From CAYPHJ01 sp964410485 (lineage in GTDB: Bacteria > Desulfobacterota > Binatia > UBA9968), in the NCBI GenBank assembly GCA_964410485.1, contig CAYPHJ010000162.1:1-7167 (forward strand): a stretch of 7,167 nucleotides of DNA, in the 5' to 3' direction. The position numbers and the translations under genes were made by a program. Positions 1 through 4,880 of the stretch are shown piece after piece. Within the stretch, counting starts at the first letter, position 1, and each line of letters starts with the position of its first letter. The notes under the pieces were generated by a model, which had not been told where the DNA came from, did no database searches, and worked only from the letters and a program-made list of their open reading frames with translations.

Positions 1-108
1 TACGGCAAAGAGAAAACGGCTCGCGTCTTGGACCGCTGGTGGAACGTCAAGGACGCCTCTGCCGACAAATTAGCGGAGTTGATAACGATGCTTGATGTGA
101 AGAGTTAG
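1..108 (+). CDS. C-terminal end of an unidentified protein (5' truncated)
   Basis: Frame 1 is open from the first base and ends in TAG at 106-108, giving 35 residues that begin YGKEKTARVLDRWW and end in ITMLDVKS. The residue mix (charged, amphipathic, Lys/Asp/Leu rich, no membrane segment) looks like a real soluble C-terminal helix pair rather than random translation. The frame closes exactly where AT-rich, repeat-bearing spacer DNA begins. The gene starts outside the window, so neither its length nor its domains can be judged. I do not recognise the family and assign no function. Confidence 0.6.
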   Translation, partial: YGKEKTARVLDRWWNVKDASADKLAELITMLDVKS

Positions 109-120
109 TGGAACACTTTA

Positions 121-151
121 AGTTCAAAGGTTCAAGGTTCAAAAGTTCAAG
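121..151. repeat. Degenerate 7-8 base tandem repeat (GTTCA core)
   Basis: The core GTTCA occurs four times, starting at 122, 130, 137 and 145, with steps of 8, 7 and 8 bases; the units read roughly AGGTTCA or AAGTTCA. It sits 13 bases after the stop codon of the upstream gene. The reverse complement of the same core (TTGAAC) recurs at 599-610 and 1651-1740, so this is a dispersed spacer motif and not a single chance run. Confidence 0.6.
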
Positions 152-193
152 AGTATCGTGGCCTAGCAAACTACCGCAATCGTGATTTGTGAT

Positions 194-223
194 CCCTCGC
201 TACGGCCTTGTGGCCTACTCGGG
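194..223 (+). repeat. REP-like palindromic element, copy 1
   Basis: The left end reads CCCTCGCTACGG and the right end CCTACTCGGG, around an inner stem GGCC-TTGT-GGCC. Five further copies with the same two end motifs occur in the window (3870-3905, 3930-3962, 4109-4138, 4160-4198, 5997-6028). The ends are conserved but the inner stem differs between copies while remaining self-complementary. That pattern is typical of REP elements folding as hairpins. This copy is unpaired. Confidence 0.6.
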
Positions 224-281
224 AACACGGTCGTCACTTGCTTTGGACTTGCCTATTCTTCATCCCTGGAGAAACTTCCAG

Positions 282-301
282 CTTTCCGGAATTCCCGAAA
301 G
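282..301. repeat. 20-base near-palindrome, copy 1
   Basis: CTTTCCGGAATTCCCGAAAG is a palindrome with one mismatched pair, centred on GAATTC. It is embedded in a longer direct repeat: positions 289-311 match 490-512 at 21 of 23 bases. The outermost base pair is C-G here and G-C in the second copy, so pairing is kept although both bases differ. On the minus strand it is followed by GTTTCTCC-type sequence, reminiscent of dispersed bacterial intergenic repeats. Confidence 0.55.
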
Positions 302-454
302 GTCGAAATGACTCTCAAACAAGTAGCATTCACGGCAACGGATCGATAAAGACCGAGGGGTGAAGACGGGCGGATGCCGAACGTACTATCTAACTCCGGC
401 TCTTTTTTCGTTTCCGGGGTTTCGAAGCATCTAACACAGCTCCACCGACCAAGT

Positions 455-474
455 CCTTCGCGCGGTAGCGAAGG
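455..474. repeat. Perfect 7-bp hairpin
   Basis: CCTTCGC (455-461) and GCGAAGG (468-474) are perfect inverted arms around a six-base loop, GCGGTA. No T-run follows on either strand, so it is not a convincing intrinsic terminator. It could be a worn relative of the REP-like family, which also has CCTTCG/CGAAGG-type ends in one copy. Confidence 0.4.
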
Positions 475-482
475 AGAATGCC

Positions 483-502
483 GTTTCGAGAATTCCCGAA
501 AC
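483..502. repeat. 20-base near-palindrome, copy 2
   Basis: GTTTCGAGAATTCCCGAAAC is a palindrome with one mismatched pair and the same GAATTCCCGAAA half as the copy at 282-301, 201 bases away. The outer pair G-C replaces C-G of the first copy, a compensatory change. The homology continues past the palindrome through CGAAATGA, so this is a true duplicated element and not only a shared EcoRI-like core. Confidence 0.55.
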
Positions 503-635
503 ATCGAAATGAGGACAGGTTGCCCTCTCCGAGGGTCACGGTAACTAATCATACCTGACGATTTTGCTTAAAAGACCCTCTGAGACTGTTTAGAACATTT
601 GAACCTTGAATGTGCTGCGACCAGCGGCGTTGCCG

Positions 636-1607
636 CTAAACGTACTGCTGAATCCGCTGCAGGCTGGGGGGAAAGAACAGCTCTTCGACCGCCGGTTTTT
701 TCTTGATCATTCCCTGCTCGTGCTCATAACGGATAACCGCTTCTAACGCTTTGCGGTTGTCTTCGAGATTGTAGGGCCAGGGGTCGGGTCCGAAAATCTC
801 CCGCTGCTCACGCATCAGGTCCTGTACCCAGACGAGCGCAAAGCTACGGGGATCGCTGTTGCGCTCATAGCAAATCTCTTTCGCTCGCTGGAATGCGCGC
901 ACGAGACTGATGGCGACCCACGGGTGTTTCTCCAGAATCTCGTTCTTGATCACCACCGTATGCATGATCGGGAAATGGCCTCCGTTCTTATAATATTCAA
1001 TCTCGGCTTTCTTTGGGTCGGGAAACAATAGCGCCACTTTCGGATTGCCGCTGCGTATCGATGGTAAGGTTTCCGGGTACAACGCTCCTTCCAGCTCGCC
1101 GTCGAGCAGCATCTGATCCACATTGTTGCCGTGCGGCACCCGCTTGACGTTCATCCACTTGGCAGGCTCGAATGGAATGTCTTCTTCCTCCTGGCACCAC
1201 CACTCAATGGATTTGAGATCAACCGCGTAGTGATCCTGCAGGATGCCGCGCATCCACAGGCCGGCCGAGTTCTGCAAAGTATCCAGCGCGACTCTCTTAC
1301 CGTTCAAGTCGGATGGTTTTTCAATACCGCAGCCGGTTCGTTTCACCACGTATTGATGGCGAAAGCGACGGTGGGGAAACACCGGTATAGCATTGTAGTT
1401 ACAGCCCCGATCGCGCGATACCAGATACGCGATCAGCGACAACTCGCAGACATCGAATTCTTCGTGACGCAGCATGCGACCGTGCCGCTCGGGCGAGGCC
1501 ATGGCGAGAACATTGAGCTCCATCCCTTGCGGCTGCAATTCGCCGTTAATCAAAGGGCGCAATAAATCGTAATCCCCGCATGCAAGTGTTAGTTTAACTT
1601 TAGTCAT
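636..1607 (-). CDS. 4,5-dihydroxyphthalate decarboxylase (Pht5)-like / solute-binding-fold protein
   Basis: The protein has 323 residues, the usual length for Pht5-type 4,5-dihydroxyphthalate decarboxylases, which adopt the type-2 periplasmic-binding fold. Family hallmarks are visible: CGDYDLLRPL (10-19), RMLRHEEFDVCELSLIAYL (44-62), AIPVFPHRRFRH (73-84), DLNGKRVAL (100-108), WMRGIL (118-123) and FPIMHTVVI (212-220). There is no signal peptide or lipobox, so it should be cytoplasmic, which favours an enzyme over a transporter component. Relatives are often annotated 'ABC transporter substrate-binding protein' because of the fold. The start is supported by AGGAGC four bases before the ATG. It is the last gene of the minus-strand group, 138 bases after the MocA-like gene. 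The family is secure. A substrate of dihydroxyphthalate is not, since no phthalate dioxygenase or dehydrogenase is in view and sequence similarity across this family is loose. Confidence 0.85.
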   Translation of the reverse strand: MTKVKLTLACGDYDLLRPLINGELQPQGMELNVLAMASPERHGRMLRHEEFDVCELSLIAYLVSRDRGCNYNAIPVFPHRRFRHQYVVKRTGCGIEKPSDLNGKRVALDTLQNSAGLWMRGILQDHYAVDLKSIEWWCQEEEDIPFEPAKWMNVKRVPHGNNVDQMLLDGELEGALYPETLPSIRSGNPKVALLFPDPKKAEIEYYKNGGHFPIMHTVVIKNEILEKHPWVAISLVRAFQRAKEICYERNSDPRSFALVWVQDLMREQREIFGPDPWPYNLEDNRKALEAVIRYEHEQGMIKKKPAVEELFFPPSLQRIQQYV

Positions 1608-1611
1608 CTAA

Positions 1612-1617
1612 GCTCCT
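1612..1617 (-). promoter_or_regulatory. Ribosome binding site of the Pht5-like gene
   Basis: On the minus strand AGGAGC lies four bases before the ATG at 1607. It fixes the start, because no other in-frame start has such a signal. A TATATC just upstream is too close to this site to act as its -10 element. Confidence 0.6.
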
Positions 1618-1650
1618 GATATATCGGTTTCCAATGATTCACACGTCCCA

Positions 1651-1740
1651 GGTTTGAATCTGGAACTGTTTATGCGGCTTTACGATTCAACGTCTTGAAC
1701 GGAGCGAAGCGGTTGAACGGTTTGAACCACTGGAACGTTT
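1651..1740. repeat. Dispersed TTGAAC/TGGAAC repeat tract
   Basis: TTGAA or TGGAAC cores recur at about 1653, 1661, 1695, 1713, 1722 and 1731, most as TTGAAC followed by G or C. The tract fills most of the 138-base gap between the MocA-like and Pht5-like genes. It is the reverse complement of the GTTCA tract at 121-151. Spacing is irregular (9, 9, 18 bases), so this is a decayed or interspersed repeat and not a clean microsatellite. Confidence 0.5.
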
Positions 1741-1745
1741 GGACG

Positions 1746-2333
1746 CTAGCTTTTAACATGCCTTCGATACTCTTCCGGCGTGTCGATGTCGAGGGTTATG
1801 CCCTCATCCTCGGTGTCCACCTCCAGGGTCTCGGCGCGGTGTGCGTTCACCACCGCTTTCGCACCCTGCTCCATTGGTGCCGCCAACAATTCCGGAAACA
1901 ACACGCGCGAAAAAATCACCGGGTGGCCGCGCTTGCCGTGATAACGCGGCACCACGATTAATTGTCCGCTCGCATAAAAGCGCTCGATAAGAAGATCCAC
2001 AAGCGCTGCATCGATGTAAGGATGATCCACGAGATGCACGAGAATCCCGTCGCAGTTCTGTAGCGTTGCAACGTGCCGAATAGCGACCTGCAGCGACGAG
2101 AGTTGGCCGAGCTTGTACTCGCGGTTAACGAGAAATTCGACCGGCAAGTGAGCCAGCTTCTGCTGCATGTCAGCCGCGTCGTGACCGATGACAACGACAA
2201 TCTTGCCGAGCTGCGTGCTTCCCAAAGTACTAACGATTTTTTCGACGAAAGTCTCGCCGCCTATAGGCAACAGCGCTTTGGGCCGGCCCATGCGGCTCGA
2301 TTCCCCCGCCGACAGCACAACCGCGACGATCAT
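1746..2333 (-). CDS. MocA/MobA-type nucleotidyltransferase (molybdenum cofactor cytidylyltransferase-like)
   Basis: A 195-residue protein with the NTP-transferase fold typical of MocA (about 190-200 residues). The nucleotide-binding signature LSAGESSRMGRPKALLP spans 7-23. VNREYKLGQLSSLQ (69-82) matches the family's N...GxxSSL segment. D103-H-P takes the place of the metal-binding D-Q/M-P motif, GKRGHPVIF (133-141) is the MocA/MobA-like loop, and DIDTPEEY (182-189) carries the second acidic site. MocA transfers CMP (MobA, GMP) to molybdopterin for molybdenum hydroxylases; other members modify different cofactors or act in sugar metabolism, so the exact donor is inferred. No xanthine-dehydrogenase-type partner is in the window. 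The ATG at 2333 lacks a good Shine-Dalgarno sequence, but the signature at residue 7 and the absence of an upstream in-frame ATG support it. Confidence 0.85.
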   Translation of the reverse strand: MIVAVVLSAGESSRMGRPKALLPIGGETFVEKIVSTLGSTQLGKIVVVIGHDAADMQQKLAHLPVEFLVNREYKLGQLSSLQVAIRHVATLQNCDGILVHLVDHPYIDAALVDLLIERFYASGQLIVVPRYHGKRGHPVIFSRVLFPELLAAPMEQGAKAVVNAHRAETLEVDTEDEGITLDIDTPEEYRRHVKS

Positions 2334-2360
2334 AGACTTACAGAATCGGGTACCGGGAGA

Positions 2361-2403
2361 GTTGGAGTAATGGAGTATTGGATCAAGAACCCAAACTCCA
2401 ATT
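2361..2403. repeat. TTGGAGTA-type repeat with inverted copy
   Basis: Positions 2361-2382 read as three imperfect units of about eight bases (TTGGAGTA, ATGGAGTA, TTGGAT). The reverse complement ACTCCAA follows at 2395-2401 and could pair with TTGGAGT at 2362-2368. It lies in the 123-base gap between the TctC-like and MocA-like genes. Its style matches the TTGAAC tracts next to the neighbouring genes, though the core differs. Confidence 0.45.
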
Positions 2404-2456
2404 GCACCCGCGCGAGCAGGCGATATTCTTTAACCTCATGTTTCTAATGGACGCGT

Positions 2457-3539
2457 TTACCTCTTGCCACCTTTAAGCGCGTTTTGTAACTTTCCTTTGA
2501 GTTCCGGGCTCATAGCCAGGAACTCTGAAACCAGTTTCTGGATCTCTCCCCCGATAAGTGGGTCGATCTCCAACTTCCCTTTGTTGGCATCGGTAAGCAG
2601 GCTTTTATCGGCAAACACCTTCGCAAACGCGCTTTCAAGCGCGGCCGCCCGGTCGGGCGGTACGCCCGGCGGAAGGACGTAAGTTTTTCCAAACTCGTTC
2701 GGGGTGCTGGTCCCGTATCTCAAGATCAGCCGCTGTTCGTCGGTCCTGGCGATCATCGGTATGGTTGGAACGTTCGGCACGACCAGGTCTTTGAGGGGCT
2801 TCTCGGACAACTGTGCAAGTACCAGCCACTCGCGGCTTGTGAACTTGTCGAAGGAAGTGATTTTTGCCGAAGTCCAGGTGTTGAAAAACCCCTGAACCTC
2901 GCCGCTATCGATTGCTAACCGGACATCGGCGGTTCCTTTAAAGCCCGATACGACCCTTAGATTGGCACCGACAATATCCCGTACGAGCACCGGTGCATGC
3001 TCAACAGTGGAACCCGGGATAGCGCCAAAAACCACTTGCTTGCCCTTGGGGCCGAGCAGTTCATCGAACTTCGTCACTCCAGGTTTGCGCGTGACGATCA
3101 TGATGTAGGTTTCACTCACCGGAACCGCGAGGTGGCGAAATTTACCCATATCGAACTGCACGGCAGGGTTACCGAAGAGCTGTTCGAGTATGATCGGGCC
3201 CGAGATGTTGCCAATCAAGGTGCCATCCTTTGGCGCAGCGGTAAACGTGTGATTGGCGGCAATGATGCTCCCCGCCCCCGGCATGTTTTCCACGATCACG
3301 TTGGGATTGCCGGGAATGTGTTTCGAGAGATGGCGCGCGATCACTCGCGAATACTGATCATAGCCGCCCCCCGCGGAAAAGCCCACGACGATGCGCACCG
3401 TCTTGCCGCGATAGAAATCCGCTACGGCTTTTTCGTTGAATCCCGGTTTTGCCGGTTGAGCTGCAGAGACGGAGCTCGCAAAACCGCCGTAAAAAACGGC
3501 CAGTGCCAAAAAGAAAATCCTTAGGTTACATCTCTTCAT
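2457..3539 (-). CDS. Bug/TctC-family tripartite tricarboxylate transporter substrate-binding protein
   Basis: A 360-residue exported binding protein. Residues 1-26 form a Sec signal peptide: MKRCNLR, then a hydrophobic core, then SVSA before AQPA, the probable cleavage site. The mature part carries the Bug/TctC signatures IVVGFSAGGGYDQYSR (50-65), in the place of the usual PGGGTD..AR, and VENMPGAGS (83-91). APKDGTLIG and the C-terminal LPPGVPPDRAAALESAF also fit. Bug proteins capture carboxylates or related small molecules in the periplasm for TctAB-type transporters. No tctA/tctB membrane genes are present, so this is an orphan receptor, as is common in the family. It is somewhat longer than the usual roughly 325 residues. 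The frame could start at a TTG at 3557, but that codon overlaps the GGAGG ribosome site, so the ATG at 3539 is preferred. Confidence 0.88.
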   Translation of the reverse strand: MKRCNLRIFFLALAVFYGGFASSVSAAQPAKPGFNEKAVADFYRGKTVRIVVGFSAGGGYDQYSRVIARHLSKHIPGNPNVIVENMPGAGSIIAANHTFTAAPKDGTLIGNISGPIILEQLFGNPAVQFDMGKFRHLAVPVSETYIMIVTRKPGVTKFDELLGPKGKQVVFGAIPGSTVEHAPVLVRDIVGANLRVVSGFKGTADVRLAIDSGEVQGFFNTWTSAKITSFDKFTSREWLVLAQLSEKPLKDLVVPNVPTIPMIARTDEQRLILRYGTSTPNEFGKTYVLPPGVPPDRAAALESAFAKVFADKSLLTDANKGKLEIDPLIGGEIQKLVSEFLAMSPELKGKLQNALKGGKR

Positions 3540-3550
3540 CGTACTCAGGT

Positions 3551-3555
3551 CCTCC
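3551..3555 (-). promoter_or_regulatory. Ribosome binding site deciding the TctC-like start
   Basis: GGAGG on the minus strand lies 11 bases before the ATG at 3539 and overlaps the in-frame TTG at 3557. A ribosome using this site would start at the ATG. That start also places the basic MKR directly before the signal-peptide core. Confidence 0.5.
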
Positions 3556-3617
3556 AATCATGGATGTCATGCGTCGCCAATTGCAAAGTTAAATCCGATA
3601 CTTCTCACCACGGACCC

Positions 3618-3660
3618 GCAGAGCATTCGCTCTGCAGCATATGGGCCACTGGCCATATGC
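3618..3660. repeat. Twin adjacent hairpins
   Basis: GCAGAGC (3618-3624) and GCTCTGC (3629-3635) form a perfect 7-bp stem with an ATTC loop. One base later, 3637-3647 and 3651-3660 form a 10-bp stem (GCATATGG.CC/GGCCATATGC) with one bulged G and an ACT loop. The pair stands about 80 bases upstream of the TctC-like start. No T-run follows on either strand. Confidence 0.5.
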
Positions 3661-3676
3661 CAGTTTCAGTCGAATC

Positions 3677-3779
3677 CTTCGTTCCACTATCCCCAGGAAT
3701 TTTTGCCGCACACGCAAATCTTCTGAGGCACAGATTGTAACGTCTCAAACCACAAGCAAATATCATCAACACCACGAAG
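3677..3779 (+). repeat. Long direct repeat, copy 1 (about 103 bases)
   Basis: This stretch aligns without gaps to 4341-4443, offset 664 bases. The right-hand 67 bases (3713-3779 against 4377-4443) match at roughly 55 positions, including CTTCTGAGGCA, ACGTCTCAA and CACCACGAAG. The left part is weaker but begins with CTTCGT..C.ACTAT in both. The sequence carries no protein-like frame. Confidence 0.6.
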
Positions 3780-3816
3780 TGTTTCATGATCTCACGCTCG
3801 CCCACAGAGAATGAAA
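3770..3816 (+). repeat. CACCACGAAG...ACGCTCGCC repeat, copy 1
   Basis: It starts with CACCACGAAG, followed by GTTTCATGATCTCACGCTCGCC and ending AGAGAATGAAA. A second copy lies at 4017-4054 (32 of 38 bases over the shared part) and a closer, inverted copy at 4670-4715. It overlaps the end of the long direct repeat by ten bases, so the two families share the CACCACGAAG junction. Confidence 0.55.
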
Positions 3817-3840
3817 GATCGAGCTTCAAGACATTCCTTC

Positions 3841-3865
3841 ATTCCCGCATGCTTTTGGCGGGAAT
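3841..3865. repeat. Inverted repeat ATTCCCGC...GCGGGAAT
   Basis: Perfect 8-bp arms (3841-3848 and 3858-3865) enclose a nine-base loop, ATGCTTTTG. Elements of the form ATTCCCGC-loop-GCGGGAAT are, from general knowledge, widespread intergenic repeats in proteobacterial and related genomes. It abuts a REP-like copy five bases downstream. No T-run follows. Confidence 0.55.
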
Positions 3866-3869
3866 CGAG

Positions 3870-3905
3870 CCCCTCGATACGCCACCGAAACGTGGCTACT
3901 CGGGG
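3870..3905 (+). repeat. REP-like palindromic element, copy 2
   Basis: The ends are CCCCTCGATACG and CTACTCGGGG, as in the other copies, with an inner CCAC/GTGG stem. It forms a head-to-head pair with the inverted copy at 3930-3962, 24 bases away, an arrangement like bacterial interspersed mosaic elements. Confidence 0.6.
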
Positions 3906-3929
3906 AACCGGAAGTAAAGAGGCCGCCTG

Positions 3930-3962
3930 CCCTGAGTAGACCGCAAGGTCGCATCGAAGGGG
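3930..3962 (-). repeat. REP-like palindromic element, copy 3 (inverted)
   Basis: On the plus strand it reads CCCTGAGTAGACC, GCAA, GGTCGCATCGAAGGGG. Inverted, it has the CCTTCGATGCG and CTACTCAGGG ends of the family, slightly diverged. The inner stem GACC/GGTC with a GCAA tetraloop is perfect. It is the partner of the copy at 3870-3905. Confidence 0.5.
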
Positions 3963-4016
3963 GGTGACGTCTTTGATAGTAGCCCTTTCCAATCGGCGAC
4001 CCCAGTTTTCAAAGGA

Positions 4017-4054
4017 GTGTTTCATTAGCTTACGCTCGCCGGCAGAGGATGAAA
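4017..4054 (+). repeat. ACGCTCGCC repeat, copy 2
   Basis: It begins GTGTTTCATTAGCTTACG and runs through CTCGCCGGCAGAGGATGAAA. It matches 3779-3816 at 32 of 38 bases but lacks the leading CACCACGAAG, which is replaced by TTTTCAAAGGA. It lies between the two REP-like pairs. Confidence 0.55.
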
Positions 4055-4108
4055 ATGGAGGCAGCCCATTACCCGAACGCCAATATCGAGAAGGTCCGGC
4101 ATTCCCTG

Positions 4109-4138
4109 CCCTCGCTACGCGCTTCGCGCTACTCGGGG
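4109..4138 (+). repeat. REP-like palindromic element, copy 4
   Basis: CCCTCGCTAC, inner stem GCGC-TTC-GCGC, then TACTCGGGG. This is the most compact copy. Its partner in inverted orientation is at 4160-4198, 21 bases downstream. Confidence 0.65.
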
Positions 4139-4159
4139 AATCGGAAGGGGGTACCGTGT

Positions 4160-4198
4160 CCCCGAGTAGCGATCTTCCGAGATCGCGTATCGAGGGGG
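4160..4198 (-). repeat. REP-like palindromic element, copy 5 (inverted)
   Basis: CCCCGAGTAG, an inner stem GCGATCT/GAGATCGC-like with a TCC loop, then GTATCGAGGGG. The inner stem is the longest of the six copies. Together with 4109-4138 it forms the second head-to-head pair. Confidence 0.65.
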
Positions 4199-4280
4199 TA
4201 CGGCCCTGCGGAGCATACGCGGGTGACCGTTCTGGGGGCGCTGTCCCTTCACTCCCTCTCCACCCCAATTTTCATAGGAG

Positions 4281-4516
4281 CACACGAAGGACAGGAAGTT
4301 CGGATAAAGAGTTTCGAACAATACTTTCTTCCTTCGTACTCTTCGTGCTACTATGTCTGATAATTTTCGCGAGACGCGCAAACCTTCTGAGGCAAGGATT
4401 GTGACGTCTCAATCAACAAGTAAGCATCATTTGCACCACGAAGCTCACGAAGGACGCGAAGCTCGGATTAGGGTTTCGAAAAAACATACTGTCTTCCTTC
4501 GTGGTCTTCGTGCCTC
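4281..4516 (+). repeat. Tandem CACGAAGGAC...CTTCGTG repeat units
   Basis: A unit starting at 4281 is repeated from 4444, a period of about 163 bases. The first halves (4281-4351 and 4444-4516) share ACGAAGGAC, GAAG.TCGGAT, GTTTCGAA, CTTCCTTCGT and TCTTCGTGC, with small indels. The second half of the unit (4341-4443) is also present alone at 3677-3779. CACGAAG and CTTCGTG blocks at the two ends of each first half are inverted relative to each other and could pair. Confidence 0.55.
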
Positions 4517-4563
4517 CTTAGAAAATTGAACTTATGCAAAACTCAGTCACCCGCTTGAAAAGA

Positions 4564-4618
4564 AAATCCCCCGGTCCTGCGGCCCGCCCCCTTTGCAAAG
4601 GGGGCTATTGGGGGATTT
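4564..4618. repeat. Nested palindromic element (AAATCCCCC...GGGGGATTT)
   Basis: Outer arms AAATCCCCC (4564-4572) and GGGGGATTT (4610-4618) are perfect inverted repeats. Inside lies the perfect 20-base palindrome GCCCCCTTTGCAAAGGGGGC (4586-4605). This resembles the well-known intergenic 'AATCCCCC...CCTTTG.CAAAGGGGG' elements of many environmental bacteria, usually regarded as REP- or MITE-like. Without a T-run it is not a normal terminator. Confidence 0.65.
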
Positions 4619-4669
4619 GATCAGCGCTTGTTCCATCCTGCCGCCGCCGTTCTGTGCCTGAGGGCTCAT

Positions 4670-4715
4670 TTTCATTCTCTGCGGGCGAGCGTAAGATCAT
4701 GAAAACTTCGTGGTG
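4670..4715 (-). repeat. CACCACGAAG...ACGCTCGCC repeat, inverted copy
   Basis: The reverse complement begins CACCACGAAG, continues TTTTCATGATCTTACG, then CTCGCC.GCAGAGAATGAAA. It matches 3770-3816 closely, with one deleted base in the left part and a few substitutions. With 3770-3816 it forms a pair of inverted copies about 850 bases apart that enclose most of the repeat mosaic. Confidence 0.6.
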
Positions 4716-4807
4716 AACTCTTTTTCCCATTTGGTTGCGGCTCTGCCGCGCTGGGCCTTCGTGGTGAAAAAATGCTTCTCCCTTGGTTGCCGCTCTGCCG
4801 CGCTGGG
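4706..4807 (+). repeat. Tandem duplication, about 51-base unit
   Basis: Both units begin CTTCGTGGTGAA (4706 and 4757) and end in a 25-base block (4731-4755 and 4783-4807) that differs at one base, with TTGGTTG at its left and CTCTGCCGCGCTGGG at its right. The middle part differs. It ends 73 bases downstream of the epimerase stop codon. Confidence 0.65.
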
Positions 4808-4880
4808 TTATTGTTGTATTTCAAGGTCGACCCGGGGGCTTTCTATTGGCACCCAGAGAAGTGCTTTTGGCGCGAAACCT

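Larger units (their letters stand above)
109..635. other. Non-coding, repeat-rich spacer
   Basis: No credible gene lies in these 527 bases. The stretch holds a GTTCA-type tract (121-151), one copy of the REP-like palindrome (194-223), two related 20-base near-palindromes (282-301 and 483-502), a perfect 7-bp hairpin (455-474) and a small TTGAACCTTGAA motif (599-610). An open frame on the minus strand (552-253, 99 codons) spans the two near-palindromes. It translates them as FREFSK and FREFRK, so it is best read as an accident of the repeats. Confidence 0.6.
3540..4880. other. Non-coding repeat mosaic (1.3 kb)
   Basis: No open frame here resembles a protein; the longest ones translate repeats (for example SLRASRYSGNR from a REP-like copy). 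In order the stretch holds twin hairpins (3618-3660), a 103-base repeat (3677-3779), a CACCACGAAG/ACGCTCGCC repeat (3770-3816), an inverted repeat (3841-3865) and two head-to-head pairs of REP-like elements (3870-3962 and 4109-4198). After these come a second ACGCTCGCC repeat (4017-4054), a roughly 163-base repeat unit and a partial second unit (4281-4516), a nested palindrome (4564-4618), an inverted ACGCTCGCC copy (4670-4715) and a 51-base tandem duplication (4706-4807). It separates the epimerase from the TctC-like gene. Confidence 0.65.

Noticed and set aside
253..552. 99-codon minus-strand open frame in the left spacer
   Set aside because: It spans two copies of a near-palindromic repeat, has no ribosome site that stands out and resembles no protein family I know.
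623..637. Hairpin AGCGGC-GTT-GCCGCT at the end of the Pht5-like gene as terminator
   Set aside because: The stem is only six pairs, overlaps the stop codon and is not followed by a T-run on the minus strand.
1131..1565. 144-codon plus-strand open frame
   Set aside because: It lies entirely antisense to the well-supported Pht5-like gene and has low-complexity shadow character.
3792..4404. Overlapping open frames of 88-158 codons on both strands in the repeat island
   Set aside because: They are made of translated REP-like and tandem repeats, with no conserved domain or start signals.
3618..4618. CRISPR array in the repeat island
   Set aside because: Repeats are of different families, irregularly spaced, variable and partly inverted; there are no equal spacers and no cas genes.
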